Shown here piece by piece: positions 27,585 through 35,024 of a stretch of DNA of 64,000 bases. Below the pieces are notes generated by a model that worked only from the letters and a program-made list of their open reading frames with translations, searched no databases and was not told the origin of the DNA. The first letter of the stretch is position 1. Every line of letters begins with the position of its first letter. Source of the stretch: Mauremys mutica (Eukaryota > Chordata > Testudines > Geoemydidae); the NCBI RefSeq assembly GCF_020497125.1, contig NC_059081.1, forward strand, positions 18,261,105-18,325,104, given 5' to 3'. Made by a program: the position numbers and the translations under genes.

Positions 27585-28318
27585 CCATTTACAGTTTCAT
27601 CACTTCACACACTGTTTAGGAAAGTCAAACAGAATTCCATTCCCATTTTCTCTTTACCTTTTGAAGAATATTTTTCATGGTAGATTTTATAAGCTTTTTC
27701 ATGTGCAGCAGCTAGACTCTGGAGAGAGGTCTGTGGATCATCATACGGCAGGCTCTCAATGATCTCAGGCAAGTCGCTAAAAGTGAGCCACATGTCAACC
27801 ATATCACCAAAAGAACGGAAGTTAAACTCAGCATATTCCACAAAGAGGTCAGCAAAGGTCCTGTGCTTCCCAAGTGTGGACTGTGTGAGCACAACCCCAG
27901 GCAAATGCTTATGATGCAGAATTATCACTGGCTTAAGGTTTGCAGCAGTAAGAGACTTAAGAAGTTGTCTATAGCACTGAACTGTAGCCTCTTCCGGATT
28001 CTTGGCATTCCCCTCTGGAAGGATGTGTATCCATGGCATAAAGATTTTATAATGCGTCACACCACTTGCGTGAAGGTAGGAGAAGTACTGTGGCAGAGAA
28101 GCCAAAAAAGGCTGGTGGCACAAAAAATTATGTCCTTCATCCACTACAACATTAAGAGCTTCTTTGCCTAAGAGCTTGTTTTGAAGATTTAAATTGCTTA
28201 CTGACTCATCGTTTAGGGGACCAGCAATGGCAATAAAACCCTGAACTAGTTTCCAGTCTACCCCACAACAAGGAGAAAAGACAAGAAAAATTAACACTAC
28301 CTTACAACCTAGATCCAT
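498..28318 (-). CDS. LCT: Lactase-phlorizin hydrolase (lactase), exons 1-14, 3' end outside window
   Basis: Split gene on the minus strand. Lactase-phlorizin hydrolase is an intestinal brush-border type I membrane beta-glycosidase that cleaves lactose and aryl- or lipid-linked beta-glucosides. It is built from four GH1-type units. Thirteen exons were placed confidently, plus one doubtful exon 2; all confident junctions have GT/AG ends and compatible phases. Exon 1 starts with a hydrophobic signal peptide. Domain I is incomplete, as in mammals. Domain II (exons 6-7) has FHEP instead of NEP and AGNG instead of TENG, so it lacks the nucleophile. Domain III (exon 8) has both FNEP and VTENG and should be active. 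Domain IV has LNEP in exon 11, but its nucleophile, membrane anchor and cytosolic tail belong to exons 15-17 beyond base 1. About 1715 codons are visible against about 1930 in the mammalian protein. No frameshift or stop was seen in the placed exons. Confidence 0.95.
1838..2480 (+). repeat. Old dispersed amniote repeat split by a MITE (LCT intron 13)
   Basis: It contains the wording GAGAGAGACAAGC, ACAGAGCTCTTCTTCAG and GTCTGGGAAAGG, and after the insertion CAGATTGTTTAGCATAAGTA. I recognise this from dispersed repeats common in turtle and other reptile sequence. It continues on both sides of the 2042-2317 insertion. A related shorter copy is at 11205-11310. Confidence 0.55.
2042..2317. mobile_element. 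hAT-type MITE with perfect 8-bp target duplication
   Basis: Terminal inverted repeats CAGGGCCAGCTT and AAGCTGGCCCTG. The flanking direct repeat ACCACAGC occurs at 2034-2041 and 2318-2325. 8-bp duplications are the hAT superfamily hallmark. The interior is GC-rich with a smaller inverted repeat (GGTCTTCGGTGG near 2098, CCACCGAAGACC near 2169). No coding capacity. Confidence 0.85.
2989..3098 (-). CDS. LCT: LCT exon 13 (domain IV)
   Basis: 110 bases, phase 0 to 2. It encodes [20 protein letters not shown] followed by [17 protein letters not shown]. Acceptor CTTGGCTTAG, donor CG|GTAAGC. Confidence 0.92.
3601..3803 (-). CDS. LCT: LCT exon 12 (domain IV)
   Basis: 203 bases, phase 1 to 0. It encodes [39 protein letters not shown] and DAARRYVQ. 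Acceptor TTTCTTCAG, donor CAG|GTACAC. Confidence 0.95.
4192..4307. mobile_element. Small inverted-repeat MITE, TA-flanked
   Basis: 116 bases starting TAGGGTGACCAGA and ending TCTGATCACCCTA, so the ends are inverted copies with one mismatch and TA at each edge. This suggests a Tc1/mariner-type miniature element. It lies in LCT intron 11. Confidence 0.65.
4505..4655 (+). repeat. MIR-like SINE relic
   Basis: Contains CATTTTACAGCTAAGGAACTG, TGCCCAAGGTCACA and GAATTGAACTCAGA, the diagnostic core and 3' wording of MIR-type SINEs. It lies in LCT intron 11. Confidence 0.7.
4725..4923 (-). CDS. LCT: LCT exon 11 (domain IV acid/base)
   Basis: 199 bases, phase 0 to 1. It encodes [36 protein letters not shown] and [17 protein letters not shown]. 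The general acid/base glutamate codon is near 4774-4776. Confidence 0.95.
5845..6010 (+). repeat. CR1 LINE 3' fragment
   Basis: GGTTACCTAGGGAAT, GGTTTTTAAGAAAAGGTTAG, ATCCTGCCTCAGCATGGGGG and CAAGATGACCTCTTGAGGTG follow the 3' end of reptile and bird CR1 LINEs. Strongly 5'-truncated and diverged; in LCT intron 10. Confidence 0.75.
6275..6565 (-). CDS. LCT: LCT exon 10 (domain IV)
   Basis: 291 bases, phase 0 to 0. It encodes [47 protein letters not shown] and [12 protein letters not shown]. The acceptor (TATAATTATAG) has an unusually poor pyrimidine tract, but the reading frame and homology fix it. Confidence 0.94.
6787..7055 (-). CDS. LCT: LCT exon 9 (domain III to IV junction)
   Basis: 269 bases, phase 1 to 0. 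It encodes [20 protein letters not shown], closing domain III, and then the domain IV start [20 protein letters not shown]. Acceptor ATTTTCAG, donor CAG|GTTAGG. Confidence 0.95.
7056..8197 (-). other. LCT: LCT intron 8, nothing recognised
   Basis: 1.1 kb between exons 8 and 9. No repeat family, RNA gene or open frame with recognisable homology was seen. Confidence 0.5.
8198..9760 (-). CDS. LCT: LCT exon 8 (end of domain II and most of domain III)
   Basis: 1563 bases in one exon, the same unusually large exon as in mammals. It opens [20 protein letters not shown], then a Pro-rich linker, then domain III from [16 protein letters not shown]. Acid/base FNEP lies near 8919-8921 and the nucleophile in [10 protein letters not shown] at 8286-8288. 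All catalytic residues are present. Donor AAAG|GTATTG, phase 1. Confidence 0.97.
10951..10997. repeat. (CA)n microsatellite
   Basis: About 23 uninterrupted CA units in LCT intron 7. Confidence 0.97.
11205..11310 (+). repeat. Dispersed repeat fragment, same family as 1838-2480
   Basis: GGAGGTAATATCTATTATTA, AGACCAACTCCTGTTGGTGA and ACAGAGCTCTTTTTCAGG are typical of the same reptile repeat. In LCT intron 7, older and truncated. Confidence 0.55.
11480..12125 (-). CDS. LCT: LCT exon 7 (domain II, C-terminal half)
   Basis: 646 bases, phase 0 to 1. It encodes [28 protein letters not shown] and [11 protein letters not shown]. The codon at the usual nucleophile position (11571-11573) is glycine, so domain II cannot act as a retaining glycosidase. 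This loss is shared with mammals. Confidence 0.96.
12126..12909 (-). other. LCT: LCT intron 6, nothing recognised
   Basis: 784 bases between exons 6 and 7 with no recognisable element. Confidence 0.5.
12910..13618 (-). CDS. LCT: LCT exon 6 (domain II, N-terminal half)
   Basis: 709 bases, phase 2 to 0. It begins in the linker (about 39 residues) and runs through [27 protein letters not shown] and [14 protein letters not shown]. The acid/base position reads FHEP rather than NEP (Glu codon near 12993), as in mammalian domain II. It ends ...DPGVASYK before the GT donor. Confidence 0.96.
13629..13650 (+). repeat. Poly-A run next to LCT exon 6
   Basis: A run of about 22 A on the plus strand. On the minus strand it supplies a poly-T stretch just before the exon 6 acceptor. 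Confidence 0.9.
14368..14446 (-). CDS. LCT: LCT exon 5
   Basis: 79 bases, phase 1 to 2. It encodes [21 protein letters not shown], matching mammalian INKDQVLTIGFDINEFLS. The acceptor follows a good pyrimidine tract (TCTTGTCTTTCAG). Confidence 0.9.
15395..15600 (+). repeat. MIR/CORE-like SINE relic
   Basis: Starts near CAGGGCCCCATTGTACAAGG and includes AAATGGGGAACTGAGGCATA, the wording of a reptile SINE with a MIR-type core. In LCT intron 4, immediately 3' of exon 4. Confidence 0.6.
15616..15718 (-). CDS. LCT: LCT exon 4
   Basis: 103 bases, phase 0 to 1. It encodes [15 protein letters not shown] and then [14 protein letters not shown], corresponding to the mammalian segment with KVKVFIFNLKL. 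It is separated from exon 3 by a 9.2-kb intron that holds the DIRS element. Confidence 0.9.
16855..17000 (+). repeat. CORE-SINE-like relic
   Basis: AAAATGGAGGCAAAACTCC, CCTACCTAACAGGGATG and GTGAAGCGCTTTAAAAGCC resemble CORE-SINE/MIR segments. Diverged; in LCT intron 3, left of the DIRS element. Confidence 0.45.
17332..17545 (+). repeat. DIRS left inverted terminal repeat
   Basis: The segment from GCTCCTATCCATTCCAG to CTCAGTTCCTTCTT matches the reverse complement of 23155-23330 with essentially one mismatch. The outermost 40 or so bases differ, as DIRS ends do. Confidence 0.9.
17578..17682. repeat. DIRS internal complementary region
   Basis: 17578-17640 is the reverse complement of the left outer end (it ends GAGTAACCGTC). 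17641-17682 is the reverse complement of the right outer end (TTCTTCTTCGAGTGATTGC). The two abut at 17640/17641. DIRS elements use such a region to template circular replication. Confidence 0.88.
17946..18600 (-). pseudogene. DIRS tyrosine recombinase relic
   Basis: Fragments in several minus-strand frames resemble a DIRS recombinase: [17 protein letters not shown], then [11 protein letters not shown] (the usual conserved Arg region), then [16 protein letters not shown]. Frames shift between them, so no intact enzyme is encoded. The assignment is by remembered family pattern. Confidence 0.55.
18745..19575 (-). pseudogene. DIRS RT connection and RNase H region, internally deleted
   Basis: An open minus frame of 276 codons containing [39 protein letters not shown] and ADRLSRSF, the order seen in DIRS RNase H. 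VYQA (residues 171-174) is followed directly by SQLADRLSR (175-183). Normally a long segment with catalytic Asp and inter-strand core lies between, so the RNase H core is missing. Confidence 0.75.
19588..19948 (-). pseudogene. DIRS reverse transcriptase core, frameshifted
   Basis: Motif A reads [25 protein letters not shown], with His where the catalytic Asp (ALDM) is expected. The following FHITI segment is in another frame. The YLDDWLI active-site motif is kept at 19663-19674. The copy cannot produce a working enzyme. Confidence 0.8.
19989..20861 (-). pseudogene. DIRS gag-like frame
   Basis: A 290-codon open minus frame. It has a Pro/Ser-rich, acidic N-terminal half, then [20 protein letters not shown] and [13 protein letters not shown], a pattern I associate with DIRS gag C-terminal regions. 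It is the longest gag-side open frame in this copy. Confidence 0.55.
21240..22690. repeat. 175-bp tandem array inside the DIRS element
   Basis: About eight copies. The landmark GCAGACATCGGTGCCGGG recurs near 21411, 21586, 21761, 21934, 22109, 22284, 22459 and 22634, spaced about 175 bases. 175 is not a multiple of three, so successive copies change frame and the array cannot encode a uniform peptide repeat. It lies between the right terminal repeat and the gag-like frame. Confidence 0.9.
23150..23345 (-). repeat. DIRS right inverted terminal repeat
   Basis: Reverse complement of the left repeat. The outer edge reads CAATCACTCGAAGAAGAA before flanking intron. Confidence 0.9.
23770..24440 (+). 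repeat. Probable LTR-type dispersed repeat
   Basis: GGCCTGTTTCCTGATCC, AACAGGACCTGTGGTCC, GGTTGGAAGGACTGG and an AAGAATAAAATAG polyadenylation-like segment near 24075 resemble an LTR-type repeat seen in turtles. Ends were not determined. In LCT intron 3. Confidence 0.35.
24903..24986 (-). CDS. LCT: LCT exon 3
   Basis: 84 bases, phase 0 to 0, pyrimidine-rich acceptor and CAG|GTAATT donor. It encodes [14 protein letters not shown] followed by KRKLNELQ, matching the domain I region of mammalian lactase that begins DTVDFLSLDLSYEC. Confidence 0.9.
25440..25531 (-). CDS. LCT: Candidate LCT exon 2 (weak)
   Basis: Mammals have a short exon here, and phase 1 in, phase 0 out is required. This 92-base interval meets the phase rule, is open, and has a strong GTATGT donor. 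Its acceptor is poor and the 31 encoded residues barely resemble mammalian exon 2. It was chosen only because no better candidate was found in the intron. It may be wrong, or exon 2 may be highly diverged or lost. Confidence 0.25.
25532..27657 (-). other. LCT: LCT intron 1, mostly unrecognised
   Basis: Apart from the CA repeat at 27531-27583, no element was recognised. A good-looking acceptor near 27380 opens onto a stop in the required phase, so it was not taken as an exon. Confidence 0.45.
27531..27583. repeat. (CA)n microsatellite
   Basis: About 26 uninterrupted CA units, 75 bases into LCT intron 1 from exon 1. Confidence 0.97.
27658..28318 (-). CDS. LCT: LCT exon 1 (signal peptide and start of domain I)
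   Basis: ATG at 28318. A hydrophobic leader ([13 protein letters not shown]) is followed by sequence clearly like mammalian lactase domain I, including [23 protein letters not shown] and [11 protein letters not shown]. The donor is AAAG|GTAAAG. The exon is 661 bases and ends in phase 1. Confidence 0.95.
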
Positions 28319-28420
28319 CTTTGCTAACCTGCTTGAGAGAACAGTGCTTTATGCTATTTATGCTAGAGCAGAAATAATAAAATTAACCTTTAGCTTGCAT
28401 TATCTATTGTGCAGATAACA
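28319..28420 (-). promoter_or_regulatory. LCT: Probable LCT core promoter
   Basis: Read on the minus strand, an ATAAATA-type TATA element lies at about 28354-28362, roughly 36-44 bases before the start codon. Further upstream are a GGTTAATTTTATTA motif (28371-28388), which looks like an HNF1 half-site overlapping a CDX-type TTTAT site, and two GATA-type motifs near 28399-28419. Mammalian LCT has a very short 5' UTR and is driven by CDX2, HNF1 and GATA factors, so the arrangement fits. Motif-level evidence only. Confidence 0.5.
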
Positions 28421-28519
28421 TGCCCACGAGCACCTAGCACAAGGATGATAAAACAAAGATATTTTTAAAAACACTTCACCGTTGCCCCATTTAGCCGGGC
28501 ATAGGTTATGCAAACATAA

Positions 28520-29280
28520 ATATGGTTGGTTACCTTACAGTAAGGAAGGTGGTTCTTTGAGGGGTGTTATCCATACAGACTCTACTCCTAGTGCTTAGAT
28601 AATAATCCTTTGAAGAGCAGCATCTGTTGGGGCTGCATCTGTGCCCCTGGAGCATTGTGAGCACTGTATGAGAGGATATAGAGCAGGGGTGGCCAAACTG
28701 TGGCTTGTAAGCCACATGCGGTTCTTTTACTGTTAAAGTGCAGCTCATGGAGCCCACCCCCATCCTCCCTCCATTCTCCACCTACTATACTGGGGAGGGT
28801 GAAGGGAACTTGGGACCTCTGCCTTGCAACAGGGTGGTGGGGTAGGAACTTCTGCCCAGTGGGGAGGGGGGGACTTGGGGCTTCATCCCTGTGGGGCGCA
28901 CCTGCTGGGGCTCATGACTTCAGAAGGAGCAGGGCTGAAGCCCTGAGCCCCGTCAGGCAGCTCCTGCTGGGCTGAAGCCCTGAGCCTCAGCAGGTGTGCC
29001 CTGGCTCTCGAACTTCTGAAGATTGTTGTATGCAGCTCAGGGGGTGGGGGTCAGTCAGTTTGGCCACCCGATAGAGAGGGTGGGGATATCTCAACCACCT
29101 CTCAGTTCCTTTGCCAATAAAGAATCCCATGTGACAGGACTCTGAACTAATGAGGATGGAAGGTAGATTGTGGAATGTGTGTGGCCAATACATCTTGAAG
29201 AACCACGGTTAGTGTGGGGTGAGTATCCATTCTCTCAGAGTGATCGTCACAAAGATTCCTCTCTTGATGGCTAGCAAGCA
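28520..29280. mobile_element. Old DIRS-like terminal relic
   Basis: The left part (TTACCTTACAGTAAGG, GGTGGTTCTTTGAGGGGTG) and the right part (ACATCTTGAAGAACCACGG, GGGTGAGTATCC, CAGAGTGATCGTCACAAAG) form a degenerate inverted pair. They resemble the end and complementary region of the DIRS copy at 17332-23345. It is interrupted by the hAT element 28684-29070. Confidence 0.45.
28684..29070. mobile_element. hAT-like non-autonomous element
   Basis: Begins CAGGGGTGGCCAAACTG and ends CAGTTTGGCCACCCG, an inverted pair. The flanks ATATAGAG and ATAGAGAG are similar, a possible imperfect 8-bp duplication. The interior is GC-rich with internal duplications (GAAGCCCTGAGCC twice). Confidence 0.65.
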
Positions 29281-29679
29281 ATATCCCCATCCTGGGAGGT
29301 GGGTAAGAGTATAGTAGTAGGATTTTATGTTTGTATTTTGTATAATTTAGAATGAAGGATAAATAATAATAATGTCGCATGTATTAAATGTACTGATGTA
29401 TGATTTGACCATATCCTGCCAGCCACCCTTTTTTGAATCGGGGAAAGGAATGGCCTAATGGGCCATTGGTAGAGATGCATCAGCCAGAATCTGTGTCTGG
29501 GCAGATTTCAAGGCAATAACAGACCTTTTAGGGTCACCACTTTGTTGTAGGTTTAGCATTTTAAAATAAGAATATGGTTGTTTTTCTCTTGCATTGCAAT
29601 TTGATGTTCCTGTTCAAATGTTCTGTATAAATCAATTCTGTTGTGTGTGAGAGAATGAGGAATGTGTGTGTTAGAAGAT

Positions 29680-30262
29680 AAGTGTGAAGGCCCAAACCAG
29701 ATGTTCTAGGGAGGAACTGAGGATAGGTGCAAGGGCGCCAGAAGATTACAACATGCAAATGTCAGAAGAGGGCAGATTGACGATTCTAAAGATGAGACAG
29801 GAATCTATCAATAGGGACAAGATAGTTGTGATAAAAACCAGCATGGGATAACTTCTTGAGAGACTTGATGAAAGAACAAGATAAAGAATGGGAAGGACAA
29901 TTTAAGAAAACAAGCACTCATCAGACAACAATTGATTACAGCATGACTACGCAAAACTCATTGGTCCCAGTGAAGGAAAAAATCACTATATAAACGGGGT
30001 GCCTTGCCACAAAACTTTGGGTTTGTCCTGCCAAGACTTCCCCAGAGCATAGTGTCCTGACCGACAGAACCTGGCTCCTACCTACCTGTGATCAACCTAG
30101 CTGGCCACAAGATTGATCCAGACTCTGGACTGGTAACTGTAACGTTGACAGGCAGGACAGTGTGAGTGTGACTAAATGCATATGCTAATTGTTGTATCTT
30201 CAATAAACGTGGCGTATTGCCTTTTCACCTGAAAAAGATCCTGTGTGCTTCTTACAAGCATA
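29680..30262 (+). repeat. Solo LTR-like sequence of retroviral type
   Basis: CACTATATAAACGGGG at about 29985 is a TATA box. CAATAAACGTGG near 30201 is a polyadenylation signal about 220 bases downstream, and the unit closes near ACAAGCATAACA. This U3-R-U5 spacing suggests a solo LTR of an endogenous retroviral element. The 5' end is uncertain. No internal genes are present. Confidence 0.5.
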
Positions 30263-30773
30263 ACAAGAGGAGTCCTATTTCAAATACCAGCTGAAGGACA
30301 GCCCCAGTGATGCTTCCATCTGATCTGGAGCCTTGCACCAAAGCATAGTGAGTGGAGAAGGTGTTGACTGACCTTCAAGTCAGGAATCATACTTTGCAAG
30401 AAGTTCTTGATAATTGGAAACTCATAGTTGAAGCATCACCAAGAATGCTTTCAACAAGAAAGACCCACTTGCAGAGAAGTTAGATCTGGTCTGTTGCTTT
30501 GATCTCTGTTGGATAGCATGGACAACCAGACACCCTGGGATAGAATGCTGAAAAAAAATATTTACATCCATCAGAACCTGGTATCTTCCATCGGCATACG
30601 TGGAGATCACAGGGACACGTGCAGGAGTAGCTCATATAATCTTTGTCTGTTCTAAAATCCCCTACTTGATTGGTAAGACCATTTTGCCCAACGAATATGG
30701 CTATAGCATGTCCAACAATTTATGCTGCTTTTCTGAGGGATATACAACATTCTAATCAGATCCCAAAAAACTT

Positions 30774-31371
30774 TTAAAAGCAGCAAAGAATCTTGTGGCA
30801 CCTTATAGACTAACAGACATTTTGCAGCATGAGCTTTCGTGGGTGAATACCCACTTCTTCGGATGCAAGTGGTGGAAATTTCCAGGGGCAGGTTTATATA
30901 TGCAAGCAAGAAGCAAGCTAGAGATAACGAGGTTAGTTCAATCAGGGAGGATGAGGCCCTGTTCTAGCAGTTGAGTGAAAACCAAGAGAGGAGAAACTGG
31001 TTCTGTAGTTGGCAAGCCATTCACAGTCTTTGCTGAGCTCCAGTTCATCTGCAAATTTGACACCATCAGCTCAGGATTAAACAAAGACTGTGAATGGCTT
31101 GCCAACTACAGAACCAGTTTCTCCTCTCTTGGTTTTCACTCAACTGCTAGAACAGGGCCTCATCCTCCCTGATTGAACTAACCTCGTTATCTCTAGCTTG
31201 CTTCTTGCTTGCATATATAAACCTGTCCCTGGAAATTTCTACCACTTGCATCCGAAGAAGTGGGTATTCACCCACGAAAGCTCATGCTGCAAAACGTCTG
31301 TTAGTCTATAAGGTGCCACAGGATTCTTTGCTGCTTTTACAGATCCAGACTAACACGGCTATCCCTCTGAT
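30774..31371 (+). mobile_element. Penelope-like element tail with inverted duplication (palindrome)
   Basis: Two arms of about 257 bases (30775-31032 and 31082-31338) are near-identical inverted copies separated by 49 bases. The plus-strand right half encodes ELQFICKFDTISSGLNKDC, which I associate with the C-terminal tail after the GIY-YIG endonuclease of Penelope-like elements. It ends CACGGCTATCCCTCTGAT. AAAAAACTT flanks both sides (30765-30773, 31372-31380). Located between LCT and MCM6. Confidence 0.7.
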
Positions 31372-31689
31372 AAAAAACTTGTAGTTCATCCAATGGAGAT
31401 AGAGGGAAACTTAATTGTCTTTTCGGGGACAAGGAAGAAATAGCCAGTGGCTGGAGGTCTTCTCTGCCAAGCTCTTGTTCCTCCTCCAACACTTGTTACC
31501 AGAATTGGTACTGGAGCCAGCTGGCTTAGTTGCTTTGAGGAAAATTACCTTGGAGTCTGCTGAGGAAGCCATTTTCCTAATGTATGGACTGATAACCCCA
31601 AGGAGGCCCTTCGGGCCTGCAGCCAATAGTTTAGTATCCATGTATTGTGTGATGTTATGATTAATCAATGTTATATTACATATATTCAT

Positions 31690-32400
31690 TGTATGTTAAT
31701 CAGAGTTGATTTGTAGGATTATTAAAGTATAAGACTGATCAGTATTTAGAGGAACTATGTAGTAGAAATGAGTAGGACAAGCTGAAATTCAAGAAACTGT
31801 GGGTTGATGCCTGCAAGACTTTAGCTTAGCTATTGGAGACAAGAAATGATGGTGTAAGTCAATGACTGAGAAATAACCTGAAAGATTATGGGGGAAAAAA
31901 AAGGAGGTACCAACTGGTAATATTACAAAAAAGTATAGCTAGGAAGATTAAATTATAAAGTGCTGTAACAACAAATAAATTTATTGTAACCAGTACGTGC
32001 CTTTAACTGCGAGATAAAGGTGGTACATCAATAACAAGAACCTACACAGCCTATAGAATTCAGAGTCTCTTGTGTTTCTAGGGGACACAGACCAATAAGA
32101 AAGAGGGTTGACACTTTCATGTACATAGGTAGAACGTAGGTATAGACAGATTAGCAGTATAAAAAAGGGAGCTCAGAGTAGGCAAATTGAGCTTCCTATG
32201 GGAAACTCCAGCAGGAACAACTCCCATATTGGTCAATCCATGAGAGGTCCAGCAGACTAACACCATCTAGGAGGATGTATGTCTGTAGGTATAATTGATA
32301 CATTATACTTATCTTTAGGAATTATATATGCTGTGACATTTATAACTTCATTGGTAACTTTTATTAAAGTACTAAAAGACAGATGGCTCTTGTAACTGTA
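31690..32400 (+). repeat. Possible LTR-like repeat
   Basis: Contains GCAGTATAAAAAAGGGAG near 32155 and an ATTAAAG polyadenylation-like signal near 32363, spaced as in an LTR. Ends and family unknown. Confidence 0.25.
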
Positions 32401-33844
32401 TGCATTATTTGCCTACGGTTTCATGTGTTCCTATGGACTGTAGAGCCAGAACAAACAGATAATTCTGTTGAACTTGAGCCTGTAGCTGCCAGAGCAGAAC
32501 CCACTGGAGTACAATTAACATTAAATAGAATAAAAGGCTACAGGCCCAAGGTTGGTAAAGTTACTGAGGGGAAGGAGGGCACACAGGAGGGTACCAGTTC
32601 AGTGGTTCCCTTCTGGATTCAGATTAATGCGTGTCTCTAAAGGATTCCTTCCTCGACTGCCTGTTCACATCCCACTGGGTTATCTACGGTGGGGAAGGGT
32701 CACATTCCAACAAGAATAGTCAGCTTTCTCATCCTTTTCAGGATAATGTAGCAAAGTCCTCATCCCTAGAGGGAGCATGCCAGTCCAGCGTCCCCCAGCT
32801 GAGCGAGGACTGTGGCCAGTTCCAACAGGTGATAAAAGGAACCAGCTCTTAAGTCGGTCCAGGACTGGGGAATCTGGTACTGGGCCAAGTTAGCTGGTGC
32901 CAAGAATTGCCTGCCAGCAAGATTTTCTATATAGATGAGTCCATCGGTTCTGCATGTGTCACCAGGCCCCCAGTGGTTGGTACTGATTAGCCTGGCACAT
33001 GTTTCCTTGGTATCACTGCTGTCAGAGTAATCTGGTGAATGCACACATGCCAGAGAAGGGCCTGCTGCCTGAGCAATACCAGTAGCAGTGCAGTGCTGTG
33101 TGAAGCAACCATCTGTACATATTTCACCTTAGTGCTTGGGTTAGGCTCAATCTTAGGATATGAATTTTTTGTCTTGTGACTGTAGAGGGAGCTGCACCTT
33201 TGATCTTTGGTGCTGTGCTACCTGTGGCCCCTCTCCTGGGCTGGTGGCCAAATGGCACTAGAGAAGTGCCAGTGTCCAAGAAAAGGTGGTCTTTCCAGTT
33301 GCTTGCCAGGATCTGTAAATGTCTGCAGAGATACCTCCAGAAGATGTAGCTTCAATCTGCCTTCTCAAGCCTCTAGAGGGGGCTTTGAAAATTTCCTGTG
33401 AAAGGACCAGTGTTCAGACATGTGCCCCTCTCCTAAGCACAGGAAGCACCTCAAGTGGCTATTGTTGACAGGCCCTACTGAATGGCAAGAAAGGCAGACC
33501 TTAAATTCTGGAGATTTGCCATTAGCCACTTTAGGCCCATGTATGGTGTACAGGGGAGGGGTCTGGCCCTGGTGCAGGGGGGCAAGAATCCGACCAATGC
33601 CCTGAATCTCACTTAAACTTACTTTTATTTTTACTTTTACTTTTCTTTTTTATTTTTACACAAATGTGTAAATTAAATTTGTCTATATAACTAAAAAAAC
33701 CCACCTCAACAATAATAGGTCTAAGTATCTCTGCAGGTGAAGACATGTGGACACTGCAGAATTCTGCTTCGCAGCCAAGGGGTGGCAAGTTGAGGCCCCC
33801 CTACCCCTTAGACCCTCAATTATGGTGGTTGCTAGGGCCTAAGA
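32401..33844. other. Intergenic, nothing firm recognised
   Basis: Part of the LCT-MCM6 intergenic region. Only short unrelated open frames; no RNA gene or element assigned. Confidence 0.4.
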
Positions 33845-34255
33845 CAGTGGTTCTCAACCAGGGGTACATTTACCTCTGGGGGTACTTAAGAAGTCTTCCA
33901 GGGGGTACATCAACTCATCTAGATATTTGCTTAGTTTTACAACAGACTACATAAAAAGCACTAGCGAAGTCAGTACAAACTAAAATTTCATACGATTTGT
34001 CTATACTGCTCTATATACTATATACACTGAAATGTAAGTACAATAGTTATATGCCAATTGATTTGTTTTATAACTATATGGCAAAAAAGAGACCATAAGC
34101 ATTTTTTCAGTAATAGTGTGCTGTGACACTTTTATATTTTTATGTCTGATTTTAGAAGCAAGTAGTTTTTAAGTGAGATGAAACTTGGGGGTATGCAAGA
34201 CAAAAATCAGACTTCTACAAGGGGTACAGCAGTCTGGAAAGGTTGAGGACCACAG
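33845..34255. mobile_element. hAT-type MITE
   Basis: Begins CAGTGGTTCTCAACCAGGGG and ends AAGGTTGAGGACCACAG, inverted ends typical of Charlie-like hATs. It is flanked by GCCTAAGA (33837-33844) and GCCTAGGA (34256-34263), an 8-bp duplication with one change. AT-rich interior, no coding. Confidence 0.8.
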
Positions 34256-34263
34256 GCCTAGGA

Positions 34264-35024
34264 CATGAGCACAGCCCCAATGGCCACTGCTATTCAAAAG
34301 AATACAATTTCACACGTAGCGTGGGCCCCATTCACAAGTCAGCTCTCCCCTCCCCATACCCCAAGAATATGTGGACAATCACTCCAAAAAAAAAAAAAAA
34401 AGTGTTTAGTATTTTCTATCAGTCACAAGAGATCTTTAGGTCCCTACACTATCTTTACTTCTTTTGAAGACAAAGCTAAACAAGAAGAGTAAAAATTACC
34501 AGTTGCTCACATTTGTGATTTTCTTTGCCTTTTTTAGCATATGTCAGGAGGTTCTCATTGCACAACAACTTCACCTGAGCAAAATTGCCTAAGATTTGAT
34601 TGAAGGACTGAAGATTAAAAATCTAGTTACTAATTCACCAAAGTCCACACCCTAAGAATCCACATTTATCGTGTGGCTGCACTTCTCTGCCAGTTCACAA
34701 ACCAGGGAGTATACCAAAGACAAGACTGTCTGCCCTCATCAAGCATCATCATATTTTGGACCTTTCTCTGTTTTGACTGTTTTACTTTAAACATGCAACA
34801 AAAAAAAGTATATCTTAAAATAAAGTGAAAGTCAGATTTTCTAATTACCTGATATTGGAAGGTTTAAAGAAACCCTCTACAAATAGCATCAGCTAGACAG
34901 TGAAGGTAAAAGCTTGTCTGAAATACAAGTATTTATATTATTTTCAGCTTGCAGAGCAGAGTAAGAGGAAAGTTCGTAAGTGAAACAGCACCCAGTCTCA
35001 GAACAAAGCCATCCCCCAAGACAC
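34264..35024. other. Intergenic, 3' of MCM6
   Basis: No feature recognised apart from a short A run near 34387-34401. Confidence 0.4.
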
